A stretch of 43,222 bases of DNA from Naegleria lovaniensis (GCF_003324165.1 NW_025407851.1:482306-525527); one strand, 5' to 3'. Numbered from the stretch's first letter, positions 1 to 11,281 are shown. The notes: generated by a model from the letters alone, not told the origin. Made by a program: numbers and translations.

Positions 1-1909
1 TCATTGGGGTCATCATACCAAGTTGAGGCTGCCAATGCATTTTGAGGATGTAAGGCATAACAACTTGGAGAATTGTCGACAATAATGGTTTGATCCAAAT
101 CTCGTCCCAACTTGGATAAATCCTTAATGTATGTGTCACCGACCTTGGTACAGTGCTCACGGAATAATCTTCCCTCAACTACGCCATGCTTATCCAAAAT
201 GTCAAGCAATGGATTGGCATACAGTGAGAGTGAGGCAGTGAAAATGACAATCTCAAAATATTTGCCCATTTCACGAAGGAATTCATCGACGCCTGGTCTC
301 TTTAAAACATAACATTGATATACTCGGCCGTCCATTTCAATGGGCATGACAAAATCTGCCTGATCAGTATGTACAAAGACAGAGTGCACAAGAGTTTCAT
401 CGAGATCGAGAACAAGAGTCTTTTTTCCTTTCATGTGTGATCGTTGAGGAGGTAATAGGGATTTGATGCCTGGAGTGGTGCTGAATGAAGGGATGTGCTT
501 GTGTGAGGATTTTTGTGAGGCATGTTGTTGTTGTTGAGTGAGTTCAGCATTGATTCCTGATTGAGCGAGAGGCTTCTTTCTCTTCTTCTTTGTGGTGACA
601 GTTGTGGTCGTGGTTTGCAATTCTTCCTCAGTTTCAATTTCAATCTTTTCCAAATTATTGTCACTGGAGCTTGCAGCTTCGTCATTCACACTCTTTCTTC
701 TCAGAGTGGTGGTTGTGGTAGTAGTTGTACGAATAATTTCAGCGTCATCGACTGTTTCACTCTGAGTGGTTGTACTAATGGAATGTGTGGAAGTATTCTT
801 TGGATTTGGAGCTTGAGTGACAATTAAGGATGGGTTAAAGTAGACGGCATCGTTGGTTGGAGCAACTCCGACTTGTTGATCCGCTGGGCGGAAGCTTGCA
901 CCACCGATGACGAGGAAGATTGATTAAGGCCACCGCTACTATTTTGTGCAGCGCTTGTGTTCGTCACTGAGGAAGATGATTGATTCAATGATTTCTTATT
1001 CTTTCGTGATAAATATCCTTTGAGAGATTTGAAGAAATTTCCAAGAATTTGTTTGGAGCTACTTCCTGGAGTTCCCTTGTTCTTTTGCTTCTTTTTAGGT
1101 GTTGTGGATTGAAGAGTGGTATATTCTTCCTCTTGTGATTGCTTTTGAGGAGTGGAAGTGCTGCTAGAACTTGTTTGTTGTTGTTGCTGAGCAGTAGAGA
1201 CTGCTTGATCCATTGCCTTGTCCATCGTTTGTGCACTAAGAGATGAATGACGTTTGACAACCTTCTTAGTGGTGCTTGTCGTTTTCACGGTCGTCATGGT
1301 CGAGATACTCTCTAGCTCTGTATCTACAGTTCGTGGTGTCAAACGAGGAGTGTGGTTCGAGGATTGAGCCGATGCTGCTGACAAGGTGCCTGAAGCAGCT
1401 GGAGAAGTTGAAACAGAAAGTGCTGAACTCGAATAATTATGGTCAGCATTGGACGAATCTGTTAAATTGGCCATGCCAGTATTCTCTGAGAGTATGTCTT
1501 GTTGCTGATGATCCTCATCATGGTTGTTGTTCTGACTTCCACTAAATAATAATTCATCGTCATCGTCCACGACAGCAACATCTCCAACGAGGACTGAACA
1601 TGGTCCATTGACCGATTCATTGGAAGCAATAGTGGCCACAATGGTATTATCGACATTGGTCGTGGTGGTTTCTTCTACAATGATAATCTCTTCATTGTTG
1701 GGATCCATCGTGTGGTGCGATTCGGAAGGTAATGATGATGATTCGATGGAGGTGATGGTTGGATTCGGCACCAAACGAATCTCCTCATAGGTTGAAGTGG
1801 ATTGAGGAAGGATGGCTTGAGTTACAAGCCGAGAAATGTCAAACGGAGGAAGCTTGGAAGCTGAGGAGCTTGCTGTTGTTGTTGTTGTTGGAGGAGGTAA
1901 TGAAGACAT
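1..1909 (-). CDS. CTD small phosphatase-like protein (FCP1/SCP type), partial at the window edge
   Basis: The catalytic part reads on the minus strand from about 430 down to base 1. It starts KGKKTLVLDLDETLVHS, the DxDxT/V signature of the HAD-type FCP1/SCP phosphatases, and continues through VLKRPGVDEFL and IIVDNSPSCYALHPQNA, both typical of the NIF domain. Family members dephosphorylate Ser/Thr residues, for example in the RNA polymerase II tail. The gene runs off the left edge, so the C-terminus is missing. The ATG at 1909 opens a long low-complexity N-terminal region rich in Ser, Thr, Gln and Asn, with a basic patch (PKKKQKNK). The N-terminal frame stops at 824, while the frame leading into the catalytic domain is open from about 925 to 1. 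The overlap near 890-925 implies either one missing base (for example in the GGTGG stretch) or an unseen small intron. The domain call is strong; the join is uncertain. Confidence 0.85.
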
Positions 1910-3085
1910 TTTGTTGATATGAGATGATGATGATGATGAGAATCAATAATGTTATTAAGATGAAAGTTATGGATGGAGAAAGGAGAGCTGTACACAGCGT
2001 TTTATAATACGGAAAGGATATTTAGAGAAAATAATGGGAGTGAAAGAGAGAGAATTCACTTGAATGATAGGAGGGTAGAGTAGGTGATGATGGTGCCAGA
2101 TTGATTCTTTCGTAGTTGTTGCAATTGTTATTGGAAACCAATGAATCAAGTGGTAATAGTAGATGAATCAGTAGTGGTCGAGAGTATACTCACGAGAGAG
2201 AGAATGGACGATGATGTCTTCAAAAGCTGTTGATGGAAGAGCGAGCTCGGATCAAAATTGTTGTTGTTGGATGGCTCTGATGATAGAGAGAGATATGAAA
2301 CAAAAATCCCAGAGCAGAGGATGGTGATGGAGAGATTGAAAACTCAAAAAGCCTTTGATTGAGTTGTTCAGATTCTCTGGAAGAATTCGCTTCTCCGCTG
2401 AGGTAATGATGATGAGAATGTTGTGTGAGAGTGTGTTTGTTGAATAATAGCAAGGAAACAACTCTCACAATGGACGACAACAACAACGCCGAATGAAGAT
2501 AATGATTCGTGAGAGTGTCAGTTTGAACCAGAGCAACACCAAGATGCAAAAGTAGTGTTCTTTTTTTGCGAAATGCTGTTTGTTGTTGACTGTCAGCGTC
2601 GAAAACGGATCTTTTCACAACAAATTCATCAAATGACATGGGACATGTTTTCTTTTGGTGTTGTTTTGAATCATGCATCAGGATTTTATTCAATCCTTAA
2701 AAGAAGGAGAGTCATTTTAATAGTAGGAGCGTCACAGAAAAGTGTCAACGCGTCTAGAACTTTAACGCGTTGATTCGTTGGGGTCCTCAAAGGAGCATGT
2801 TGTGGTTAAAACTAAGGGACTGAAATAAGGTCTTGTCTTTTTCATTGACTTGTCTAATTGATACTGTGTGTGAAAGAACGAGGTGGGTTGTCACAAAAGA
2901 CCAAAAAATGTTCATTGGCTTCATTCACTTCTTTTGAGAGCTTTTCCTTTTCTTTTGTCAAGACATCTACAGTGTTCATTTGAGATTTTAATTGCAGATC
3001 CAACACAGGTTGACTCAGCCGTAGATCAAAACGGGCACGCCGTCAACTATGTGTCATAAACGAAATCCAATTCAAAATATCGTAC
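1910..3085. other. Intergenic region, no supported gene
   Basis: This stretch lies between the start of the phosphatase gene and the tRNA-Leu gene. It contains GAGA and GATGATGATG stretches close to the phosphatase start. The longest open frame (2220-2693, minus) is His/Ser-rich and shows no recognisable domain. The region probably holds the 5' leader and promoter of the phosphatase gene. Confidence 0.5.
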
Positions 3086-3176
3086 GGTGAGATGGTCGAG
3101 CGGTCTAAGACGACACGTTAAGGTATAATTAATACCGTGTTCCGCAAGGGCGTGGGTTCAAATCCCACTCTCATCA
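3086..3176 (+). tRNA. tRNA-Leu (anticodon AAG) with an 11-base intron
   Basis: The acceptor stem pairs GGTGAGA (3086-3092) with TCTCATC (3169-3175), followed by discriminator A at 3176. Box A (TGGTCGAGCGG) and box B (GGTTCAAATCC) match polymerase III internal promoters. The anticodon stem is ACACG (3113-3117) with CGTGT (3136-3140). The loop carries AAG at 3120-3122, and an extra 11 bases (3124-3134) sit after position 37, the usual place for nuclear tRNA introns. A long variable arm (TCCGCAAGGG) fits a class II leucine tRNA. The T arm is GTGGG/CCCAC. Confidence 0.93.
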
Positions 3177-3179
3177 AAA

Positions 3180-3186
3180 TTTTTTT
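3180..3186 (+). terminator. RNA polymerase III oligo-T terminator of tRNA-Leu
   Basis: A run of seven T begins four bases after the discriminator base of the tRNA, as expected for polymerase III termination. Confidence 0.75.
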
Positions 3187-3204
3187 CTTCCTGCAACCGT
3201 TCCC

Positions 3205-3680
3205 TAAAAATCTGAACGCTGCAGGACGTGCTTGACCGACCAGACATGTGTTGAATTTGGATAGTATCAAGTTGATGACAAGCAACCATTCTCAACCAAG
3301 ATTTTCCTTACAATATTTCCTTCAACAATGTTCCGAAATTTTAGGAATTAATGGAATGAAGCCAGACATTGCTTTTACAAACAACATGTATGGAGCTAAG
3401 AATATTGACACGACTAACACAGTTTTCACGAGTGGTTCTGTGGATCCATGGTCAATGTTAGCAATACATTCCCCAATCAAATGTATTCCACATGCAAAGC
3501 TCTGCCCATTGTGCTGACTTGTGTGCCTCCTCTCCAAATGACCTGTCTACATTAACACACACCCGTTCTGAAACTCAAAAGTTGCCAACATGGATAAATG
3601 GTTGGCTTGAACAGATCAAAAAAGTTTTTTCTTCGCTGGTTGTTGAAAGTATTCATTGGCAATTGGCATTTGCTTAAACA
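3205..3680 (+). pseudogene. Decayed C-terminal fragment of a serine carboxypeptidase S28 (PRCP-like)
   Basis: Translated pieces in shifting frames match the C-terminal part of peptidase family S28. In order they are: a TCVEFG piece interrupted by a TAG (about 3223-3245); a segment with QYFLQQCSEILGI and TTNTVFTSGSVDPW, where the Asp before Pro-Trp corresponds to the catalytic Asp (about 3310-3455); then, in another frame, AHCADLCASSPND with the catalytic His (about 3504-3545), followed by a helix like the family C-terminus (WINGWLEQ). At least two frame changes and one stop break it. The N-terminal half with the active-site Ser is absent. It lies directly after a tRNA gene. The homology is from family motifs I know; the exact borders are approximate. 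Confidence 0.75.
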
Positions 3681-3941
3681 AAACTAAACAATCATTTCTT
3701 TATTCAACCTGGACTCATATACAACATTGTTCTTCTGTACTTGTTTCCAATCAACACCATCCTATTCAAAGTTCATCAATCCCAACACACGAACTGATTT
3801 GAACGAAATTCAATGTTCTCTAATACAAATTTCTCTTGCAAAATGTCCAACCCAAAGACTGTCAAAAATCATCCATCAAAAAAAAAATAACAACTACGTT
3901 GAAAGTTCTCATTCCCCTCACTCCCTTCAACAACAACAATA

Positions 3942-4853
3942 ATGGCTGAATATAAATTCGTCGTCTTGGGCAGCGGTGGTGTCGGTAAAAGCGCCTTGAC
4001 CATTCAATTCATTCAAGGAAACTTTGTTGAGAAATATGATCCAACCATTGAAGATTCTTATCGTAAACAAATTGAAGTCGATGGAAAGGCATGTATGTTG
4101 GATATTTTGGATACTGCTGGACAAGAAGGTATGTGAAAATTGTGTGTTGTTCATAATGATGATATATGTTGAATATTATTTTTTAAAAAACGGTTTTTGG
4201 TGTAATGACATGTGTGTCATTACAACATGTTATAAACGGTATTTGTTTTGGTCGACCGGTGCGGTTACACTGATTCACACATTCCTCTCACATTCTCATC
4301 ATCCTATTGTTGTTATTATTCTTTCACAATGATGATGATGACACATGTCATTCCCATATATATACATTTCCCAACAACAACAATAGAATACTCTGCCATG
4401 AGAGATCAATACATGAGAACTGGTCAAGCCTTCATTCTCGTCTATTCCATCACTGACCCTTCTTCCTTCGAAGATTTACTCACCATTCACGAACAATTAT
4501 TACGTTCCAAAGACGCCGATGAAGTTCCAATTGTTCTCGTCGGTAACAAGTGTGACTTGGAAGAAGAACGTGCCGTTTCCAAAGAAGAAGGTAAATCCAT
4601 GGCTGAGAAATTTGGAGATCATTGTAAATTCTTGGAAGCTTCTGCTAAAGAATCGATCAATGTGGAAGAAATTTTCACAAGTTTGGTTCGATTGGTCGAT
4701 AAATTTGAGAATGGAGGAGGAGATGATGATGATGCTGATGAAAAGGATGATGAAAAGGAAGGAAAGAAGAATGAAAAGAAGAAGAAGGATTCTAGTGGAA
4801 AGAAGAAGATTAATATTAATATTAACTTGCCAAAGAAGTGTTTGGTGTTGTAA
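3942..4853 (+). CDS. Ras-family small GTPase (two exons)
   Basis: Exon 1 is 3942-4128 and exon 2 is 4387-4853; the 258-base intron starts GTATGT and ends TAG. The joined protein is 217 residues. It has the P-loop GSGGVGKS (Gly12 present), the Ras effector loop [12 protein letters not shown], the G3 motif DTAGQE with Gln61, NKCD and the SAK motif (ASAKES). The C-terminus is CLVL, a CAAX box ending in Leu, so geranylgeranylation and membrane attachment are expected. The effector loop and Gln61 make this Ras rather than Rap or Rho. Unusually, the hypervariable tail alternates acidic runs (GGGDDDDAD) with Lys-rich blocks. ATG 3942 follows a CAA-rich leader. An AATAAA follows the stop at 4898. Such proteins switch between GTP and GDP states downstream of receptors. 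Confidence 0.95.
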
Positions 4854-4897
4854 AATGTGTTTTCGAATTTGATTTTCCATGTAATACTAGTATTGAC

Positions 4898-4903
4898 AAT
4901 AAA
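4898..4903 (+). promoter_or_regulatory. Candidate polyadenylation signal AATAAA of the Ras gene
   Basis: AATAAA lies 45 bases after the Ras stop codon. The position is right for a poly(A) signal, but the motif is short and the region is AT-rich. Confidence 0.35.
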
Positions 4904-5070
4904 CACGAGATTTACCACTCACATGTGAACAACAACACTATGAAAGACCATTCGATTGGAAGTTCATTCATTGTTGAGCTTGTCCTTTTGAATTTACAAA
5001 ATTTTTGTGGAGCACGAATTGAATGCAAATACCAAACATTAAATAAACATGCATCTCTTTACACAGGTCG

Positions 5071-8000
5071 TTATTTATTCATGTTTTTCGACAAGCATGA
5101 AGTTCCAACAGCTCCAGTTACTAGACAGCAGCTCGAAGATGATGATGTCAAATGTCTCATTGCATCATCCACATGAGCTTTAGTAAATGAATCGTTTTGA
5201 ATCCACAACAATTTGTTAATGGCCATCCAGGTCTTCTTTTTCAAAGCTTCAGCCATTTGTGATTCAAATACTTCTTCCATAATTAAATCAGATAATACTC
5301 CAAAGTAGGCACTCAAATGGACAAGTGGCACTTGTTTACATTCAAAATGTAATTGGCAAAATTCATCCAATTCCTTAATATAGTTAATGACAGAGGGATC
5401 GACTTGATCTTTGGAAGAGGAGCCATTCGAAGAGAGTTCTTGGTCAATCATGAATAATTTTTTGAGGTACATGATTTGAATTTCCTTTTTAAAGATAAAT
5501 TCATTGTTCTCGCTTTTTTGATTACTGACTTTATCTGTGTCCACAATTGATTCAACATTTCCTCTCCATAACTCTCTCGTCACGTCATAATTTGACATTT
5601 TGTTTTCAATGTCCTCGATCAAACGCGGAATGAGTGGATTCAACACCATTTGACCAAACTCTTTGACAAGTGTCAAATCCTCTTTTCCAAATTTAATGAA
5701 TTTTGACAGATAGGAATAACGATAAGTTGGATCAATAAAAAGTTTAGTATCAGAAATGAATTCACACATTGTGTTCAATGAAATTGTCAATCTAGTGTGG
5801 AGTTGTTGTTGGAATGGATCGATTCGTTAACACTTGTCCGAGTGAAAGAATGAAAACTTGCTCCTGTCAAATGCCAACAGAGAGGTATTTTTTTTTAAAG
5901 TTGACAGTTGGTCCTTTGATTTTTCCTAATTGGTGTTTCAGTTTCTTAAAAAACGAGAGATTATGGAGAGAGATCACTGAACGTTCATTGTCTTGAACTT
6001 GTAAATTCGACCACAGTGGTAAGACTTGCAATTTTGATGTGACTCTTTTGATTAGTGACAGCTCCACTTGCTCTCGGTGTAGTAGAATTCGACACTTCCT
6101 GTTCCACCACTACCGGCTGATTAAATTGAAAATTACCCTCTCTTGACATTTTCTCAACCCAATCTCTAAATTCTTTTGTGGTTTTAAATCTCGAAAATAT
6201 TTCTCGAATATTAAACACAACATCGATAAATAATTGTTCAAACAAAATGGTCATGCTTTGTTCCAATTTGTTGGAAGATTTGTGTTGCGTGTTGAGTTGA
6301 TGAGAAAGGATCCATTCGGTGTGTGGTTGTTGATGTTTGTGTTGATTTAGAGAATGAAATTTTAAATCTTCCTTATTTGGTAATTGAGGAATTGGAGAAT
6401 TAGGTGAAGAAGCATATTCAGAGAGTGTGTTGTTCTGAACAGGATTATTTACGTCGATTATTGTCGTGGCTATTGTTGGAGAAGTACTTGTTGAATGATT
6501 GTTTTTTGGAATTTCTTCGGATTGAATGAAAAGTGGTTGACCACTTGAAATTAATGAAAATGAAGGAAAATGAAGTGGTTTTTGAATACTTGCTGTTGCT
6601 GCTACGGTCGTGGTTGGACTCTCTTCATTCGAATTGCCACTTCCTCCACTCTGACTTGCAACAACAACTTGCTTCATCTTTTCCTTCATTTTGTAGAATT
6701 GTGAAATGGTCTTTTTTGGAAGATCCACTTGAAAAATTGCATACTTTTCAATAAACACTCGTTCCAGACGTTCGAACATGGATTGAGAAATTTTAGAACT
6801 TGTCAAAGTTTTGATTTCACTCAATTCCTTAAAAAATAATAAATGTTCCAATGTCAACTCTCCAGTACAATAATCTTTCAATAATTCTTCAAAACATGAA
6901 TATTTCAAAAGTAAATATTCCAATGATTTGACAGAATCAATAATAAAGGCATCTGTTTTTTTCGCAAGTATTAAATTAACAAGTTCAATGGTCATGGTAA
7001 ATCCACCCGAACTCATCATTAAAAAGATACAAATCAACATTCTTAAAAAGGCATTCGTTGCAAAATTGTCACTCACAGGATAGAAGGGAGCATTGAGAGG
7101 TAATAAAATGAGATAAATGATGAGGAGAATCATGAGGAGTTGAAGAGAGAGAAGGTCGATACGAATGTAGAGGGGATCATCGAAGAAGAAAAACCATCGA
7201 ATTCCTTTTGAAGTGTTCATGCCAAATGTCAATTTCACTTAAAAAAAATTCAATGACCAACTTACCCTTTTTGAAAACTTTCTTTCTACAGATCAAAATA
7301 TCAATGACCAAATATAATAATGCCAAGACACATCCAAACAAAGCAATGGTTGCAAACATGATTCGATTGGCTAACACTAATTCTGTAAACAACACCGAGC
7401 TCACAACCGTCGATGGAATGGAAAAGACCAACATGACACTTAATGGAATGGCTGTACACATGAACCAACCCATTCGTTCTGACGCTAGAATTTTGTAAAA
7501 TTTGTAATGCTTTTCCTTGGTCTGGGAAAGATTTTTGGAATTCTCTTGTCTTAAAAATTTGTACAAGATTTTCAAATACAAATTTCTCAATACAATGACA
7601 ACATGGAGTGTAAAAATAAATCCAACAATCAAGATGGAGATGGGAAGCATGACAGATCCACAGGCATTTCTCACTACTGATGACCAACTTGTTTGAAAAA
7701 GTAACAATGCAAATGGAGTGACAAATGGCAGCAACAATCTTCTCTTCATGGAAGGTAATCGATACATTCTAAATCCAAAAAACAATAAATAATATCCACA
7801 CATAAAAATCGAATAGACAATGACAAAGTAATCGGTTCGTTCAATATTTTCTGACACGCACAGAGTGGTTGAACAGTAATGACACGTTGAATTCCATAAC
7901 AAATTTGAAATGGTTGAATGAGAGAGAGTTTCGAGAGATTTTGCTCGATCTGAATCCAAACTACTCCATGCTTCTCGAATGAGTGAATCATCCACTTGAA

Positions 8001-9069
8001 CTTGGAAGTTTAACAATTTTTGAACGAGTTCAATATCGTGTTGTGAAAAATTTAACAATCCATGAAGTCCATCCCAAACATACATGTCATGGAAAGTGCT
8101 TTCAGAGCACGAGCTCATGGATCTTACACGTGTGTGTTTCATGGCTAATTGTAAAAAAGTACATGATGTAGAGTAACTTCCATCCTTGAAAGATTCCTCA
8201 CAAGTTCGAGTACTGTCAAATGTCATGCCACTTGCACCTTGATCCAACACTATAAATTTTGAAGGAATGATTGGAATGGCAATAAAATCACTCGGATTAT
8301 ACATGGACAAAATTGAAGAATTTGCAATTTGCAACTGGACCAATGGGTTGTACCATTCAAAAGGAACTTGCAATGGTCGTTGTCGAGACGAAAAAAGTCC
8401 TTTTTGTGTCACTTGTAAATTCACTCTTACAATCATTGCGAAATCAAAAGGAGTCATTAAAAAAGCATCGCCATATTCTAAAAGAGATCCATATCGACAA
8501 TCTGAAAATAAACTATATCGATGTTCTAAGGCAAAATTAGAAGTGGGATTAGAGACGGAATGAGTCCATGTCAATTGCCATAAATTTTGACATGGATAAT
8601 TTTGTGGACAAATGATTTTGAAAGGCCTGTGAGGAGATTTAAAGTTGGGAAAATTGTTACTATTAGAATTTGTTGAGTGGTTCATATTTTGATTGAAATA
8701 TCTAGTTGTCCAATTAGAATTTGTCATGACTGTTTCAAATAATTGTGGAAATGATTCAATTTTTAATTTTTTCCACACAAACAATGAATAATAATTAAAA
8801 GCTCCAACAATGACATGTGAAGGTTGTAATTCTTGAAGAGAAAGGACTCGGACTGGTAAATTTAAAAGAGAGGATGTGGTTCTATGGTTCGGTGAGAGGG
8901 AAGTTAGAGGATGCGAATTGACAAGTGTCGTTAATGATGTAAAGAAGATGAGAAGGATGAGCAAGAAAGTACAAAGGCTATTGGATAATAGTGAGAGAGT
9001 CATCATTGTGTTGTTGTTACCATGAAAGAATTTTGAAATAATGGATCGGGAATTGCCTTCAAAACTCAT
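5071..9069 (-). CDS. 7TM receptor with extracellular domain fused to an RGS domain
   Basis: The gene encodes a signal peptide (LCTFLLILLIFF near 8960), an extracellular domain of about 380 residues with Cys and N-glycosylation-type sites (down to about 7850), and hydrophobic segments at about 7835-7270 (five) and 7180-6980 (two). A cytoplasmic RGS-like domain follows. Its first half (SVKSLEYLLLKYSCFEELL, about 6930-6690) and second half (LFEQLFIDVVFNIREIFSRF, about 6260-6150) are split by a low-complexity insert of about 140 residues. A 61-base intron (7205-7265, GTAAG...AAAAG) joins the first two parts in frame. A further C-terminal part (5071-5790) has no clear domain. The 5790-6070 stretch changes frame more than once and I could not resolve its splicing. 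Start options are ATG 9069 or the MM pair at 9006. RGS domains speed GTP hydrolysis by G-alpha subunits, so the receptor may regulate its own G protein. Confidence 0.75.
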
Positions 9070-9492
9070 GGTTGTTTTCCTCCTGCCAAATGTCAGTTGT
9101 GCACAGTTTCTAGGAAGGGTGTTGTTATCTGCCAACAACAACAAGTTTCTGGAGAGAAGCATTGTTGCCGTCAACATTTTTTGTTTGTCATTCACAGGTC
9201 TGCATTCGCTTGAATAGTAATGAGCGCAAATCATCAATCGGACGATCAAAAAAAGGAAAGTAAGGATATTCGAAATCAATGAGTGTGATAAAGGTGTCTA
9301 CAGGTTAAGGATTGAGCAAGAAACAACAACCACGCCAACGATCTTTGAATCTTACACTCCCAACAACAACTGCCCTTATGAAATTCCATTTGGTTTGTGG
9401 AATGAAATTAGAAGGTGTGCCATTTGTCGACTGAGAAGAAAATTCAACAAACTCCGAAAAGCAAAAAAAAATTTCAAAATCAATTTCTCAGG
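9070..9492. other. Divergent intergenic region
   Basis: This is the shared upstream region of the 7TM-RGS gene (minus) and the next membrane-protein gene (plus). The receptor frame stays open upstream to about 9279, so its start may lie further out. I see no other feature. Confidence 0.4.
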
Positions 9493-10417
9493 ATGACTCT
9501 TCCAAATACTCCTCCAACCTCGTATGGAACTACTACTGGCTATCCACAACAACCACAACAACCCGTGATGATGACAACTACTGGCTATCAACAACAACAA
9601 ACAGTCATTGTTTCTCAACAAGTCCAACAACCCATGATGATCATTACTACCTCAGCGGCTAACACTCCTCTCTCTGTGGTTCAATTCGCTAATGGTCCAC
9701 TCGTGGAAACACTCTCGGAAAGCCTCTATTTGGATGGTAATTCTGGTTTTGCCTTACCAACACAACTCTCCCATACGTTGAGTTTGTATGGTGTTCAAAA
9801 TTCGGGAGCGTTGGTTGCTGAGATGGAACAAGTAGTCTCTAATTTGAATGGAATGTTGAGAGAACATTATACGGGAGCTTCAAAATATGATATCGGATTT
9901 TGGGTCTCGTTTACAGTGATCATGATTTTGACGGTTTTAACGATGGGATTGGCAGTGGGTAAGTTTTGGAATTTAATTGTTTCAACAAATTATGGATTCA
10001 TATTGTTAATTTCTGGTCTTGATGATTCCATGATGATGATCCATGAAAATGAACGATGAAATGGTATCTCAACATGATGTGATCCGACGATGAATGGCAT
10101 TTGAAAATTATTGTTGGATTACCACCTGATGAATAGGAATACTCTTTATCATGTACATTCCTCTTTACAAAAAGTCAAGATACTTGTTGTCAAATATGAA
10201 CCGTGTGGTGAGACCAAAGATACAACAATACTTGACAGAGTTCAATAGAACAAAACTCATTCCACTCGGATTGGAATTAGTTTTGAGCTTCATTCCTGCT
10301 CCATCTGCATTTTCTGCTACTCAAACCATGTGGATCTATTCTTCCACCTCTACTGAGAGAATTGTGTTAAAGTTGATTCGTGTCTCAAAACCTGTTCCAA
10401 CTGCTGTCATGCAATAG
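9493..10417 (+). CDS. Membrane protein of unknown function, Gln/Thr-rich N-terminus (two exons)
   Basis: Exon 1 is 9493-9958 and exon 2 is 10137-10417. The 178-base intron begins GTAAG and ends ATAG, and the join keeps frame (248 residues). Residues 1-60 are rich in Pro, Gln, Thr and Tyr, with two TTTGY motifs. A soluble segment follows, and then one long hydrophobic stretch of about 27 residues (WVSFTVIMILTVLTMGLAVG continuing into ILFIMYI across the splice site). A basic stretch comes right after it. I do not recognise the family. The splice site falling inside the hydrophobic segment supports the join, because without it the helix would be cut. The product is probably a single-pass membrane protein. 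It converges with the GST gene 200 bases downstream. Confidence 0.7.
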
Positions 10418-10615
10418 ATGGGCTCAAAAGAAGTTCTTGTGATTTCCTCAACTAACATGTAATCATTAATTAATAACTGTAGTCATTATAATCATAAATC
10501 ATTTATGTGAGTCTGGTTTTTACATGATGATTTTTACAATTGGCCATTGGTTTGACTGTTTGACAAATGTCGTTAAGGTCTATAAATCTGTCCATTTTCG
10601 AACCTATCACAATCT

Positions 10616-11281
10616 CTACACAAAAGGTGTCACCTTAAGTCCTCGTTGCACAGCAGGTCTTTGTTCAATTCTGTCAATATATGCCTTAATATTGGGATAG
10701 GAATCGATTGGGATGGCTTGCAATACTGGCTCTGGGAATGTATTCAACAAACGAATCCAAGGAAAGATGGCAATGTCTGCAATTGAATACTGATCTCCCA
10801 ACACGTACTGTTTCGAGCCATCAGCCAAATGTTTTTCCAATACTCCCCACAAACGTTTGGTTTCAGTCAAATATCGTTCCTTTCCAACTGGAACATCCTC
10901 TTTGGAATATTTCCAAAAGAAACCCAATTGACCCATCATGGGACCGAGTCCAGCAACTTGCCAAGTCAACCATTGTAAACATTGCCAATAAGCAGCACTA
11001 CCATGTGGAGGAATGAGCACAACATCATTTCCTAATTGTTGAGCCTTTTCAGCTAAATATTGTAAAATTGCTCCCGATTCAAATAAAGTCAAATTTGACT
11101 GATCCGTATCTACAATGGCTGGAATCTTATTATTAGGAGAGATTTTCAAAAATTCGGGACTGAATTGTTCTCCTTTTCGGATATCAATGGTATGAGCTTG
11201 ATAGGGAAGATTTAATTCTTCGAGTGCGATGGCAATTTTTTGGCCATTAGGAGTAGCGAGAGAGTATAATTCAATTGGCAT
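10616..11281 (-). CDS. Glutathione S-transferase, bacterial YfcG/Ure2-like type
   Basis: This is a single-exon 221-residue protein. The N-terminal thioredoxin-like domain opens LYSLATPNGQKIAIALEEL and contains ISPNNKIPAIVD, with the family cis-Pro, and the FESGAILQYLAEK glutathione-binding motif. The C-terminal helical domain has WQVAGLGPMMGQ and YSIADIAIFPW, the GST N-capping region. The pattern TPNGxKI, SPNNKIPAIVD and GLGPMxGQ is typical of bacterial YfcG-type (nu-class) proteins, which reduce disulfides with glutathione; fungal Ure2 is related. The protein is likely cytosolic, since no targeting signal is seen. The lack of introns fits a bacterial-type origin but does not prove transfer. 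Confidence 0.92.
   Translation of the reverse strand: MPIELYSLATPNGQKIAIALEELNLPYQAHTIDIRKGEQFSPEFLKISPNNKIPAIVDTDQSNLTLFESGAILQYLAEKAQQLGNDVVLIPPHGSAAYWQCLQWLTWQVAGLGPMMGQLGFFWKYSKEDVPVGKERYLTETKRLWGVLEKHLADGSKQYVLGDQYSIADIAIFPWIRLLNTFPEPVLQAIPIDSYPNIKAYIDRIEQRPAVQRGLKVTPFV

Noticed and set aside
2220-2693. 157-codon open frame on the minus strand upstream of the phosphatase gene
   Set aside because: It has a biased, His/Ser-rich composition with no domain, lies in a promoter-like stretch and overlaps other open frames; it is probably chance.
4838-5176. 112-codon open frame between the Ras and receptor genes
   Set aside because: It overlaps the 3' end of Ras and the antisense of the receptor end and shows no family resemblance.
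7208-7498. 96-codon open frame antisense to the receptor
   Set aside because: It is the antisense shadow of hydrophobic segments, with no domain of its own.
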